Of a stretch of 64,000 nucleotides of DNA, positions 36,205 to 44,534 are shown piece after piece; positions within the stretch are counted from its first letter, which is position 1, and each line of letters opens with the position of its first letter. Made by a program: the position numbers and the translations under genes. Origin of the DNA: Bog-473 sp963737745 (GTDB lineage Bacteria; Actinomycetota; Acidimicrobiia; Acidimicrobiales; RAAP-2); assembly GCA_963737745.1 (NCBI GenBank), contig CAVTTR010000002.1, forward strand, positions 372,001 through 436,000, given 5' to 3'. The notes beneath the pieces were generated by a model. That model was not told the origin of the DNA. It searched no databases and worked only from the letters and a program-made list of their open reading frames with translations.

Positions 36205-37463
36205 TCGAGACCTCTGTACTACCCAGCGGCATCCGCCTGGTCACCGAGACCATGGCGGATGTGCGCTCGGTGGCGGTGGCGTACTGGGTGGGTTCGGGTT
36301 CGCGCGACGAGACCGACGACGTCGCCGGCGCCTCGCATTTCCTCGAGCACCTTCTCTTCAAGGGCACGCCGACCCGTTCGGCCGCGTCCATTGCCGAATC
36401 GCTCGACGAGGTGGGTGGCGACTGCAACGCGTTTACGACGAAGGAGTACACGACCTTTTACGTGCGCCTCTTGTCGGAACACCTTCCGCTCGGCCTCGAC
36501 ATCCTCAGCGAGATCATGTGGGATCCGGCATTACGCCAGTCCGATGTCGACGCCGAGCGCACGGTCATCCTCGACGAAATTCTGATGCACGCCGACGAAC
36601 CGGCCGATCTGGTGGCCGAGCAGTGGCAGTCGTCCCTGTATCCCGGGCACGCTCTGGGTCGAGACACGCTGGGCACCCAATCGACGGTGGGAGCGCTCAA
36701 CGCCGAGGACATCCGTCGCTTCTTCACGCATCACTATCGTCCCGGGAACATGGTGGTGTCGGTGGCGGGGGATTGCACGCACGCCGCGGTGGCAGCCGAT
36801 CTCGAGCGACGTTTCGCTGGAGAGCTGGGTGGAGTGGCACCGCAGCGGACGGCACCCGGGCCCACGACCGAGCGACTCAGCGTGGTCCGTCGGCCGACCG
36901 AACAAGCGCACATCGTCTACGGCATGCGATCGGTGTCGCGCGACGACGAGCGGCGCTGGCCTCTGGCCGTGCTCAACCACGTGCTCGGAGGGGGACTGTC
37001 GAGCCGCCTCTTCCAGAAGGTGCGTGAAGAGCGCGGGCTGGCCTACTCGGTGTGGTCCGAACGTGCCGCGTACCAAGACACGGGCTCGCTCGCCGTCGTG
37101 GTCGGCACGGCGCCCGATCATGTCGACGAGGTCCTGCGCATCGTGATCGGCGAGCTCGAGCTGCTGGCCGCCCACGGGATCACCGATCGTGAACTGGCCG
37201 TGGCGAAGGGAAACCTGCGGGCCGAGATGCTGCTCTCGGGCGAGGACTCCGGGGCCCGCATGGGCCGCATCGGCGCCTCTTTACTGCTGCACGGTGAGGT
37301 GCAAAAGATTGACGAGGTGCTGGCCCACATTGAGGCGGTCGGACGCGACGAGGTGCTGGCCCAAGCCCAAGAGCTGATGGAAGCACCGCGCACGTTGAGC
37401 GCCGTGGGTCCCTTCGACGAGGATGCATTCACTGACCACGTGGCGTCGCTAGCCGGCCAGTAG
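36201..37463 (+). CDS. M16-family zinc peptidase (processing-peptidase-like)
   Basis: 420 residues from a TTG that overlaps the pnp stop (TTGA). The inverted zinc motif HFLEH is at residues 46-50 (GASHFLEHLLFKGT), the third ligand Glu is in ERTVILDEILMHADEP, and the C-terminal half carries HIVYGMRSVSRDDERRWPLAVLNHVLGGGLSSRLFQKVREERGLAYSVWSE. This is the PepR/Rv2782c-type protein that follows pnp across actinobacteria. It is likely cytoplasmic; the substrate is unknown. Confidence 0.92.
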   Translation: MIETSVLPSGIRLVTETMADVRSVAVAYWVGSGSRDETDDVAGASHFLEHLLFKGTPTRSAASIAESLDEVGGDCNAFTTKEYTTFYVRLLSEHLPLGLDILSEIMWDPALRQSDVDAERTVILDEILMHADEPADLVAEQWQSSLYPGHALGRDTLGTQSTVGALNAEDIRRFFTHHYRPGNMVVSVAGDCTHAAVAADLERRFAGELGGVAPQRTAPGPTTERLSVVRRPTEQAHIVYGMRSVSRDDERRWPLAVLNHVLGGGLSSRLFQKVREERGLAYSVWSERAAYQDTGSLAVVVGTAPDHVDEVLRIVIGELELLAAHGITDRELAVAKGNLRAEMLLSGEDSGARMGRIGASLLLHGEVQKIDEVLAHIEAVGRDEVLAQAQELMEAPRTLSAVGPFDEDAFTDHVASLAGQ

Positions 37464-37466
37464 GGT
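37461..37466 (+). promoter_or_regulatory. Leaderless-type -10 box of dapB
   Basis: TAGGGT overlaps the M16 stop codon and ends 7 bases before the dapB ATG at 37474, with no ribosome site. So dapB can be transcribed separately from pnp. Confidence 0.5.
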
Positions 37467-37473
37467 TCAACCG

Positions 37474-38260
37474 ATGCGCAAAGTCGGTGTGGTCGGAGCC
37501 GGCGGCCGGATGGGCCGCGAGGTGTGCCTTGCCGTGACGGCGGCTCCCGACCTCGAGCTCGTCTCGGTCATCGACCCGGGCCACGATGGTGAGACGATCG
37601 AGGGGCTGACGGTCGTTGGCGACGTCGCGGCACTGGTGCGAAGATGGGGCCGAGGTCGTCGTCGACTTCAGCGTGGCCGACGCCGTGCGGACGAACCTGG
37701 CGTACTACGCCGGCCACGGCATTCACGCCGTGATCGGGACGACGGGCCTGAGTGACGGCGACCTCGAAGGGGCGGCCACGCTCTTCGCCGATGCCGCCGC
37801 CAACGCCGTGGTCGCGGCCAACTTCGCCATCGGGGCGGTATTGCTCATGCGCTTTTGCGAACTGGCGGCGCCCCACATGGATGGCGTCGAAGTCATCGAG
37901 CTTCATCACGATGCCAAGCGCGACGCCCCATCGGGAACGGCCCGTCACACCGCGGCGCTCATTGCCGCCGCTCGCGAGCAGGCCGGAAGCGGCCCGTTGC
38001 CGGACGATCCCACCACCGAGCTGGTGCTGCCGGGCGCCCGAGGTGCGCAAGGCGCCGGCGGTGTGCATATCCATTCGGTGCGACTCCCCGGCCTGATAGC
38101 TCACGAAGAGGTGATCTTCGGAGCCCTGGGTCAGAGCCTCACCATCCGCCACGACTCGTTCGACCGTCGCTCCTTCATGCCCGGCGTGCTCCTGGCCGTG
38201 CGCGCCGTGGCCGATCGCCCGGGCCTGACTCTCGGGATCGAAGGCCTTCTCAACCTGTGA
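37474..38260 (+). CDS. dapB: 4-hydroxy-tetrahydrodipicolinate reductase, frameshifted
   Basis: Begins KVGVVGAGGRMGREVCLAVTAAPDLELVSVID (Rossmann GxxGxxG) and runs to GDVAAL; at about 37635 the frame shifts by one base to EDGAEVVVDFSVADAVRTNLAYYAGHGIHAVIGTTG. The rest is intact: VAANFAIGAVLLMRF, the catalytic VIELHHDAKRDAPSGTA with the key His and Lys, and SVRLPGLIAHEEVIFGALGQSLTIRHDSFDRRSFMPG. Removing one G gives about 261 codons, a normal length. It reduces the DapA product in the meso-diaminopimelate/lysine pathway. Confidence 0.9.
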
Positions 38261-38275
38261 GAACGGGCTTCGATC

Positions 38276-38848
38276 GTGCATTCCGTTGCCGTGAGTGACG
38301 TGCGCGAGCGTCTCCTCCAAGCGACCTACGACTGCGTGGCCCGCTGGGGACTGGCCAAGACGACGGTCGAAGACGCGGCCCGAGAGGCTGGTGTATCCCG
38401 GGCCACCGTCTATCGCTACTTTCCGGGCGGGCGCGATGAGCTCATCGGGGCCGTGGTCGGTTGGGAGTTCGGTCGCTTCTTCCTTCGTCTCTACGAAGAG
38501 GTGCACGAGGCCGAGACGCTCGAAGAAGTCATGGAGCGCGGCCTCGTCTTCGCCCACAACGCCATCGTGGGGCACGAGGTGCTGCAGCGCATCCTCTTGA
38601 CCGAGCCCGAGATCCTTCTGCCGCGCCTGACCATTGAGGCGAACGAGACGCACAAATTGGTGGCTGCCTTTCTCGCCCCCTACCTCGTGCGTCACGGCAT
38701 GGCCGAGGGGATCGATCTCGACGCGGCGGCGGACTTCTTGGCCCGCATGGTCCTCTCCTACATCGGCTCTCCGGGGCGCTGGGATCTGAACGATCCCGAA
38801 CAGGTCGCCCGGCTCGTTCGGGCTGAGCTCCTAGCCGGCATCCGATGA
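38276..38848 (+). CDS. TetR-family transcriptional regulator
   Basis: 190 residues from GTG. Helix-turn-helix about 12-55: RLLQATYDCVARWGLAKTTVEDAAREAGVSRATVYRYFPGGRDELI. The ligand-binding C-terminal part is helical and has no family I recognise. Its stop overlaps the ATG of the rhomboid gene (ATGA), which suggests it regulates or is coexpressed with the protease. It closely resembles the second TetR protein at 39896 in the DNA-binding region (GLAKTT, SRATxYRxFPGG), so the two may be paralogues with related operators. Confidence 0.85.
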   Translation: MHSVAVSDVRERLLQATYDCVARWGLAKTTVEDAAREAGVSRATVYRYFPGGRDELIGAVVGWEFGRFFLRLYEEVHEAETLEEVMERGLVFAHNAIVGHEVLQRILLTEPEILLPRLTIEANETHKLVAAFLAPYLVRHGMAEGIDLDAAADFLARMVLSYIGSPGRWDLNDPEQVARLVRAELLAGIR

Positions 38849-39696
38849 CATCTCCTTCCAACCCCTGCGTCAACCACCCCGACCGGCCGGCATCGGTGGT
38901 GTGCGCCCATTGCGATCGCCCCATCTGCACCGACTGCATGATGCAGGCGCCGGTGGGGTGGCAGTGCCCCGATTGCATCGCCGCCGGCGCCAAGAAGACC
39001 AAGGTCATCCGGCCTTTCGCCGCCTCCAACCGAACGGGCATCGTCGGCTCGACCAATCCGACGCCGATGGTCATCGCCTTGGTTGTCGTCTGCGCCGCGG
39101 TCTTTGTCGTCAGCGGCTTCGGCAAGACGAGCGTGATCAACCGCCTCGGCATGTGGCCAAACGGCGTGCACTATAAGCATGAGTACTACCGCTTGTTCAC
39201 CTCGCTGTTCTTGCATCTCGATTTCCTCCACATCGCCTTCAACATGATCAGCCTGTTGATCGTGGGTCCCGCCGTCGAAGTGATGCTGGGGAAGAGCCGC
39301 TTCCTCACGCTGTATCTGTTGGCCGGGCTCGGCGGCAATGTGCTCTCCTACCTCATTGCTCCGGCGGACCAAGTCAGCGCCGGCGCCTCCGGCGCCATCT
39401 TCGGTGTGTTCGGCGCCTACGTCGTGCTGGCCCGCCTGCGCCGAAAGCCCATGGGCCCCGTCCTCGCCCTGATCGTGATCAACCTGGTGCTGGGTTTCAC
39501 CGGCAACATCGAATGGCAGGCGCATATCGGCGGGCTCTTGGTGGGATGCGTGCTGGCACTGGCGTTCCACTACGCCTCCACCATGCGCCAGATGGCGCGC
39601 GAGGTCGCCCTCACGGCGGGAGCGAGCGCCCTCACCTTGGCTCTGCTCGCCCTCCTGCTGCTGGGCATCGCGCCCGGGCATGTCAACGTCTCATAG
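38845..39696 (+). CDS. Rhomboid-family intramembrane serine protease with N-terminal B-box-like zinc finger
   Basis: 283 residues. Residues 8-44 hold a B-box-like zinc finger (C8, H11, C20, C23, C28, C31, C41, C44). Six or seven membrane segments follow from about 70. The catalytic dyad is Ser in GASGAIFG (about 182) and His in EWQAHIGGLLVG (about 227); YYRLFTSLFLHLDFLHIAFNMISL carries the HxxxN loop-5 motif. It cleaves membrane proteins within the bilayer; its substrates are unknown. The zinc-finger-rhomboid fusion is a known actinobacterial architecture. Confidence 0.9.
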   Translation: MTSPSNPCVNHPDRPASVVCAHCDRPICTDCMMQAPVGWQCPDCIAAGAKKTKVIRPFAASNRTGIVGSTNPTPMVIALVVVCAAVFVVSGFGKTSVINRLGMWPNGVHYKHEYYRLFTSLFLHLDFLHIAFNMISLLIVGPAVEVMLGKSRFLTLYLLAGLGGNVLSYLIAPADQVSAGASGAIFGVFGAYVVLARLRRKPMGPVLALIVINLVLGFTGNIEWQAHIGGLLVGCVLALAFHYASTMRQMAREVALTAGASALTLALLALLLLGIAPGHVNVS

Positions 39697-39713
39697 CGTT
39701 CTTAGAGGACAAG

Positions 39714-39742
39714 GGCGAGCGGGTCGTCGGGACGCGCTCGCC
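39714..39742 (+). terminator. Possible terminator hairpin after the rhomboid gene
   Basis: GGCGAGCG (39714-39721) and CGCTCGCC (39735-39742) form an 8-base stem with a 13-base loop, 18 bases after the stop. There is no T run, so this is only a candidate. Confidence 0.3.
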
Positions 39743-39858
39743 GGGGCAGGGTTCGCCGGTAGTTGTTTCGCGAATAACCGACCGCGCCGTACGGTTTCTC
39801 AGAAACAAGTGTCCGGCCGCTCCGCGTTTCTCCGCACCGCAGCAACGCGGGAGGCCGA

Positions 39859-39888
39859 TTGACATTAAGACAAAAAACGCCATAATGT
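39859..39888 (+). promoter_or_regulatory. Strong promoter of the second tetR gene
   Basis: Consensus -35 TTGACA (39859-39864), 18-base spacer, TAATGT (39883-39888; CATAAT overlaps it with 16-base spacing), then 7 bases to a GTG at 39896. The flanks TTAAGAC and GTCTCATTA form an imperfect inverted repeat across the promoter, a plausible TetR site. Composition is unusually AT-rich for this genome. Confidence 0.6.
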
Positions 39889-39895
39889 CTCATTA

Positions 39896-40643
39896 GTGGC
39901 AGATACCAGCACAGTGACAACGTCTGCGTCTGCGTCTGCGTCTGCGTCGACGTCGACGTCGGCTGACTCCATCTCGGTGGTGGGCCGACCCCAGAGGCGT
40001 AAAAACTGTGCATCACCTGGGCGCCGACGATCGTTCGTCGACCCGGGACCGCATTGTCGACGGCACGTTGCGCTGCATGGCACGCCAGGGGCTGGCCAAG
40101 ACCACCCTGGATGACATCGCCCGGGAAGCGAAGTCATCCCGCGCCACGCTCTACCGGACGTTCCCGGGGGGCAAGGAGGCCATCGTGGCCGCCGTGGTCG
40201 AGACCGAGGTTGCCTGCCTGTTCTCCTCAGTGGCGGTGGCCATGGGGAAGGCGACCGATCTCGAAGACCTTCTCGTGGCCGGCATGGTCGCATCGGCTCG
40301 ACATCTCCAGTCGCATCGGGCCCTGGCTTATCTGCTTGCGCACGAGCCCGGCGTCATCCTGCCTCATCTCACGTTCGCCGATCTGGATCGGGTCCTCTTC
40401 GTCGCCGGCGATTTCGCCGCCCCGTTCTTTGCCCGCTGGCTCTCGCCGGATGAAGCCTCGCGGGCTGCCGAATGGGCAGTGCGCATTGTGCTGGCCTACA
40501 TGGCTGATCCGGAACCAGAAACCGATCTGGCCGACCCTGACGACACACGCGCCCTCGTGCGCGCCTTCGTGATGCCAGGCATTCTCGCTCTCAGAGAGAC
40601 GACTCCTCCTTCCATCCGAGCCACCAAGGAGACATCGCAATGA
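39896..40643 (+). CDS. TetR-family transcriptional regulator, probable frameshift near its N-terminus
   Basis: The conserved part reads STRDRIVDGTLRCMARQGLAKTTLDDIAREAKSSRATLYRTFPGGKEAIVAAVV, followed by a helical ligand domain to 40643. A GTG at 40008 would give 211 residues. However, the strong promoter points to the GTG at 39896, whose frame encodes MADTSTVTTSASASASASTS...GRPQRRKN and then leaves the TetR frame near 40000. A one-base error would join them, giving a protein with a Ser/Ala-repeat arm. The stop overlaps the ATG of the diiron protein gene, so this regulator probably controls it. Confidence 0.75.
39922..39963 (+). repeat. Hexanucleotide tandem repeat
   Basis: Four perfect copies of GTCTGC followed by two of GTCGAC and one GTCGGC. 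In the GTG 39896 frame they encode alternating Ser and Ala/Thr. Slippage by whole units would lengthen or shorten the arm without changing frame. Confidence 0.85.
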
Positions 40644-41800
40644 CCACCGTCGACGACAGCGACCGCGCTTTGATGAAGACCAACCTCGAACTCATCGGCC
40701 GGGAGAGGATCGACGATCTCGATGCCGTCATCGGCCTGGTGGGGCACTACGACGACCAAGGGTTCCATCGTGTGCCCGACAACTGCCCGGCCGAGTTCAC
40801 CTGGGACTACGACAAGGGCGCCAAGCCCCAACTCGACAAGCTCTACGAAAAGGCGAAGAAAGCCCAATGGAACGGGCAGACGGACCTGGACTGGTCGATC
40901 GAGGTCGATCAAGAAAGGGTCGTGCTGAACAACGCCGCGGCCAATCAGGACCAGATGCAATGGGGTCCGGCGGAGGTTGCCGGGACCGTCCTCGAAACGT
41001 GGGGCAACAAGGAGTGGCTGAAGTTCGGCATGGAGAACCAGAATTGGTTGCTCTCTCAATTCATGCACGGGGAGCAGGGCGCATTGCTCTGCACGGCCAA
41101 AATTGTCGAGACGGTCCCTTGGATCGACGCCAAGTACTACGCCGCCACCCAGGTGGTGGACGAGGCACGCCACGTTGAAGTCTTCTCCAAGTATCTCGAC
41201 ACCAAGTTGTCCGGGCACTACCCCATGAACGCTCACCTCGGTCTGCTTCTTGACGACATCGTGAGCGATGCGCGCTGGGACATGACGTACCTCGGCATGC
41301 AGATCATGGTCGAGGGTCTCGCCTTGGCTGCATTCGGCTTCATTCACTCCATGACCACCGAGCCGTTGCTCAAGAAAATGCTTCGCTACGTCATGGCGGA
41401 TGAGGCCCGTCACGTCGCCTTTGGTGTCTTGAGTCTGCAGGAGTACTACAAGGAGCTCAGTGCGGCTGAGTTGCGTGAGCGCCAGGAGTTCGCCTTCGAG
41501 GCGGCCATCCGCATGAAGGATCGCCTGATCATGCAGGAGGTCTGGGAGCGCCTCGAGGTGCCCAAGGCCGATGTGGTCAAGGTGTACTCCCATGCCCCGG
41601 ACCGAGACGATTTCCAGATCCTGTTGTTCTCCAAGATCGTGCCCAATCTCAGAAAGCTCGGCCTGCTGGACGCGGCCGATGGTTGGTTGCGGGAGAAGTT
41701 CACCGACATGGGCGCCATCGCCTTTGAGCACCTCACGGATTCGACGGAGGAAGAAGACGCATTTGCGGATGGCTCGCCGGCCGAGCGTCAGGTCGTCTGA
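40640..41800 (+). CDS. Ferritin-like diiron-domain protein
   Basis: 386 residues, helical. Two DEARH motifs (QVVDEARHVEVFSKYL at about 170 and MADEARHVAFGVLSLQEYY at about 253) together with Glu residues in ENQNWLLSQFMHGEQGALL and MVEGLALAAFGF supply the carboxylate and His ligands of a ferritin/ribonucleotide-reductase-R2-like diiron centre. Relatives include oxidases and oxygenases acting on fatty or aromatic substrates. Its own substrate is unknown. Coupled to the TetR gene by ATGA overlap. A second diiron protein is encoded at 60398. Confidence 0.75.
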   Translation: MTTVDDSDRALMKTNLELIGRERIDDLDAVIGLVGHYDDQGFHRVPDNCPAEFTWDYDKGAKPQLDKLYEKAKKAQWNGQTDLDWSIEVDQERVVLNNAAANQDQMQWGPAEVAGTVLETWGNKEWLKFGMENQNWLLSQFMHGEQGALLCTAKIVETVPWIDAKYYAATQVVDEARHVEVFSKYLDTKLSGHYPMNAHLGLLLDDIVSDARWDMTYLGMQIMVEGLALAAFGFIHSMTTEPLLKKMLRYVMADEARHVAFGVLSLQEYYKELSAAELRERQEFAFEAAIRMKDRLIMQEVWERLEVPKADVVKVYSHAPDRDDFQILLFSKIVPNLRKLGLLDAADGWLREKFTDMGAIAFEHLTDSTEEEDAFADGSPAERQVV

Positions 41801-41863
41801 CGTCCCCGGGACACGGGTCCCACCTGGGGTTCTCGCTTGCCCTCCCACGGTGAGGGCGGCTGG

Positions 41864-41869
41864 TAGCGT
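41864..41869 (+). promoter_or_regulatory. Leaderless-type -10 box of dapA
   Basis: TAGCGT ends 6 bases before a GTG at 41876 and 9 before the in-frame ATG at 41879. No ribosome site is present. Confidence 0.5.
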
Positions 41870-41875
41870 GCACAG

Positions 41876-42808
41876 GTGATGGAGACTTCGCCGAGCGCGC
41901 CCCGGTTCGGGCGTTTGATCACCGCCATGGTGACCCCGTTCGACGAAGCGGGTGCCCTCGACATCGATGCAGCGGTCGAACTCGCTCGCTGGTTGGCCGC
42001 GCACGGAAGCGACGGGCTTGTGCTGAGCGGTTCCACCGGGGAGAGCTCAGTGCTCACTGACGAAGAGAAGCTGGACCTGTGGCGCGCCGTGGCAGCTGCG
42101 GTCAGCGTGCCGGTCATCGCCGGTACCGGGTCCAACGACACCGAGCACTCGGTGCGGCTGACGACGCAAGCGGCGTCGTGCGGTATCGACGGCGTGTTGG
42201 TCGTGACGCCGTACTACAACCGACCCTCGCAGTCGGGCCTCTACGAGCACTTCCGGGCCGTGGCCGAGGCCGCCGGCGGACTGCCCGTGACCCTCTATGA
42301 CATTCCGGTCCGCGCCGGCCGACGAATCGCGGCCTCCACCATCGTGCGTCTGTCCCATGACGTGCCGACCATTGTGGCGCTCAAGGACGCGGCAGGAGAC
42401 CCGGCGGGAACAGCGCACCTGGCGGCTCGTGTTCCTGCTGGTTTCGAGATCTATAGCGGCGACGATGTGATGACCTTGCCGTTGTTGGCCATCGGAGCCG
42501 TCGGAGCCATCAGCGTGGCCTCGCACTGGATCGGCCCGCAGTTCAAGTCGGTCATCGAGTCATTTCTGCGCGGCAATCTGGCGGAGGCCATCGCCAACAA
42601 TGCCAAGCTGCTCGACGCCATGGACTTCCAGTCGAGCGAGGAGTATCCAAACCCCCTCCCGGCCAAAGCAATCTGCCGGGCCATGGGTCTGGCGGTAGGA
42701 CAGTGCCGCCTACCGATGGGTCAATCGTCAGCCGAGCTCGACTCCCAGGCCGCCAAGATCCTGGCGGCCTATGGCCCCCCGATTGCCACGGGCCAACCGG
42801 TTGCCTGA
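41876..42808 (+). CDS. dapA: 4-hydroxy-tetrahydrodipicolinate synthase
   Basis: 310 residues from GTG 41876 (ATG 41879 is equally possible). TIM-barrel aldolase motifs: GRLITAMVTPFDEAGALDIDAAVELARWL, GSDGLVLSGSTGESSVLTDEEK, VVTPYYNRPSQSGLYEHF with the catalytic Tyr, DIPVRAGRRI and TIVALKDAAGDP with the Schiff-base Lys. It condenses pyruvate with aspartate semialdehyde, the branch point to diaminopimelate and lysine. RNase J overlaps its end. Confidence 0.95.
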   Translation: MMETSPSAPRFGRLITAMVTPFDEAGALDIDAAVELARWLAAHGSDGLVLSGSTGESSVLTDEEKLDLWRAVAAAVSVPVIAGTGSNDTEHSVRLTTQAASCGIDGVLVVTPYYNRPSQSGLYEHFRAVAEAAGGLPVTLYDIPVRAGRRIAASTIVRLSHDVPTIVALKDAAGDPAGTAHLAARVPAGFEIYSGDDVMTLPLLAIGAVGAISVASHWIGPQFKSVIESFLRGNLAEAIANNAKLLDAMDFQSSEEYPNPLPAKAICRAMGLAVGQCRLPMGQSSAELDSQAAKILAAYGPPIATGQPVA

Positions 42809-44504
42809 AAAACAGAGATCGGGAAAACAGAGATCGGGCCCTGAGGCGTCCCCGGTCCGCGTTGTCTTCCTCGGCGGGCTTGGCGAGATTGGTCGTAACT
42901 GCGCCTGCATTGAGGTCAACGGCCGCATCATCGTGCTCGACTGCGGCATCATGTTTCCCGACGCCGATATGCCCGGCGTCGACCTGGTGCTCCCCGAGTT
43001 CACCTACCTGCGTGAGCGGGCGGACCGGGTCGATGGGATCGTCCTTACGCACGGCCACGAAGATCACACGGGCGGCCTGGCGTACCTCCTGCGCGACTTG
43101 CAGGTCCCGATTTACGGTTCCGAGCTGACCGTCGGGTTGGCCCGCCATCGGGTCGAAGAAGCGGGGCTTGGTCATCGCACCGAATTCATCGCCGTTGGCG
43201 ACGGGGAGCGCGTGCGTATCGGGCCCTGCGATGTGGAGTTCATCCCGGTCACCCATTCTGTCCCCAACGCGTTCGCCATTGCCTTCCATACTCCGCAGGG
43301 TGTCATATTGCACTCGGGCGACTTCAAGATTGACCTGCAGCCGGTCGACGGACGCCGGACCGACCTCTCACGCATGGGGGAGTTGGCCCGTACCGACGGC
43401 ATCCGCCTTCTGTTGTCCGACTCCACCAACGCCGAGGAACCTGGTTTTACCGAGTCGGAGTCCTCCGTCGGCGTCACGCTGCGGCGTGTCATCGCGGCGC
43501 AACCTGGCAAGCGCATCGTCGTGGCCTGCTTCGCCAGCCACATGCACCGGGTGCAACAGATCATCGATGCCGCGGTCGCCAACGGTCGCAAGGTGGCGAC
43601 GCTGGGCCGCTCCATGGGGAAGAACGTGGAGCTCGGTATGCGCCTGGGCATTATCTCCATCCCGAAGGGAACGCTGGTCGATATTGAGCACGTCGACTCG
43701 GTTCCGCCCGGAGAGATGTGTGTGATCTCGACCGGTTCGCAGGGCGAGCCGATGTCAGCCCTCTCTCTCATGGCGACGGGCGACAACAAGTGGCTGCACG
43801 TCGGCGCGGGTGACGTGGTGATCATCAGTGCGCACCCGATTCCGGGCAATGAGTGGTCGGTCGGTCGGGTTATTGACGAGCTCTATCGGCGGGGAGCCGA
43901 GGTGATCCACACCGGTGCCGAAGCGGTCCATGTCAGTGGACACGCACGGCAAGGAGAGCTGCGCACTCTGATGTCCGTGACGCGACCGGAGTGCTTCGTA
44001 CCGGTTCACGGCGAGTACCGGCACATGGTCCACCACGTCCGCATTGGTCTGTCGATGGGAATCGCACCCTCCAAGGTGCTCTTGTGCGAAGACGGTGACG
44101 CGGTGCAACTCAATGCCCAGGGGATCACTCGCGACGGCAAGGTGCCGGCCGGCTACGTCTATGTCGACGGCACGGTGGGCGACATCGGTCACGGCGTGCT
44201 GCGTGATCGTCAAAAACTGGCCGAAGAGGGCGTGGTGATGGTGGTGGTCACCGTTGATACCCGCCAGGGCTCGTTGAGCGGACCGCCGGTCATCGAGACG
44301 CGTGGATGGGTGCACGCTCCCGAAGCAGAAGAGCTGTTGGGCGAGGCCAGCGATGTGGTGGGCGCCGCCGTGACACAGGCGCTGAAGGACGGCACTCGTG
44401 ACAGCGAGGTGCTCAGCCGTCACGCCCGCAAGGCGTTGGGCAAGATCGTCGGCGATCGAACACGGCGGCGCCCGATGATCGTCCCTGTCGTCCTGATGGT
44501 GTAG
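42771..44504 (+). CDS. rnj: Ribonuclease J
   Basis: 577 residues from ATG 42771, overlapping dapA by 38 bases; a TTG at 42801 is an alternative start. Metallo-beta-lactamase motifs: VVFLGGLGEIGRNCACIEV, DCGIMFPDADMPGVD, VLTHGHEDHTGGLAYLL, PVTHSVPNAFAIAF and LHSGDFKIDLQPVDG; beta-CASP motifs LLSDSTNAEEPG, VACFASHMHRVQQIIDAA, TGSQGEPMSAL, and the HVSGHARQGELR and PVHGEYRHM signatures; then the C-terminal domain. It is an endo/5'-exoribonuclease in mRNA decay and rRNA processing. dapA followed by rnj is the usual actinobacterial order. Confidence 0.95.
   Translation: MAPRLPRANRLPEKQRSGKQRSGPEASPVRVVFLGGLGEIGRNCACIEVNGRIIVLDCGIMFPDADMPGVDLVLPEFTYLRERADRVDGIVLTHGHEDHTGGLAYLLRDLQVPIYGSELTVGLARHRVEEAGLGHRTEFIAVGDGERVRIGPCDVEFIPVTHSVPNAFAIAFHTPQGVILHSGDFKIDLQPVDGRRTDLSRMGELARTDGIRLLLSDSTNAEEPGFTESESSVGVTLRRVIAAQPGKRIVVACFASHMHRVQQIIDAAVANGRKVATLGRSMGKNVELGMRLGIISIPKGTLVDIEHVDSVPPGEMCVISTGSQGEPMSALSLMATGDNKWLHVGAGDVVIISAHPIPGNEWSVGRVIDELYRRGAEVIHTGAEAVHVSGHARQGELRTLMSVTRPECFVPVHGEYRHMVHHVRIGLSMGIAPSKVLLCEDGDAVQLNAQGITRDGKVPAGYVYVDGTVGDIGHGVLRDRQKLAEEGVVMVVVTVDTRQGSLSGPPVIETRGWVHAPEAEELLGEASDVVGAAVTQALKDGTRDSEVLSRHARKALGKIVGDRTRRRPMIVPVVLMV
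42809..42838 (+). repeat. Perfect 15-base tandem duplication at the start of rnj
   Basis: AAAACAGAGATCGGG occurs twice head to tail immediately after the dapA stop. It encodes the duplicated KQRSG in the RNase J N-terminal arm; 15 bases keep the frame. The identity suggests a recent event. Confidence 0.85.
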
Positions 44505-44534
44505 ATCGGGCGCGGATTCGAGCCGTCGAAAATC

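Noticed and set aside
44420..44534. C-terminal extension of the radical SAM protein overlapping rnj
   Set aside because: The conserved tail is in another frame ending at 44535; the extension is a frameshift product.
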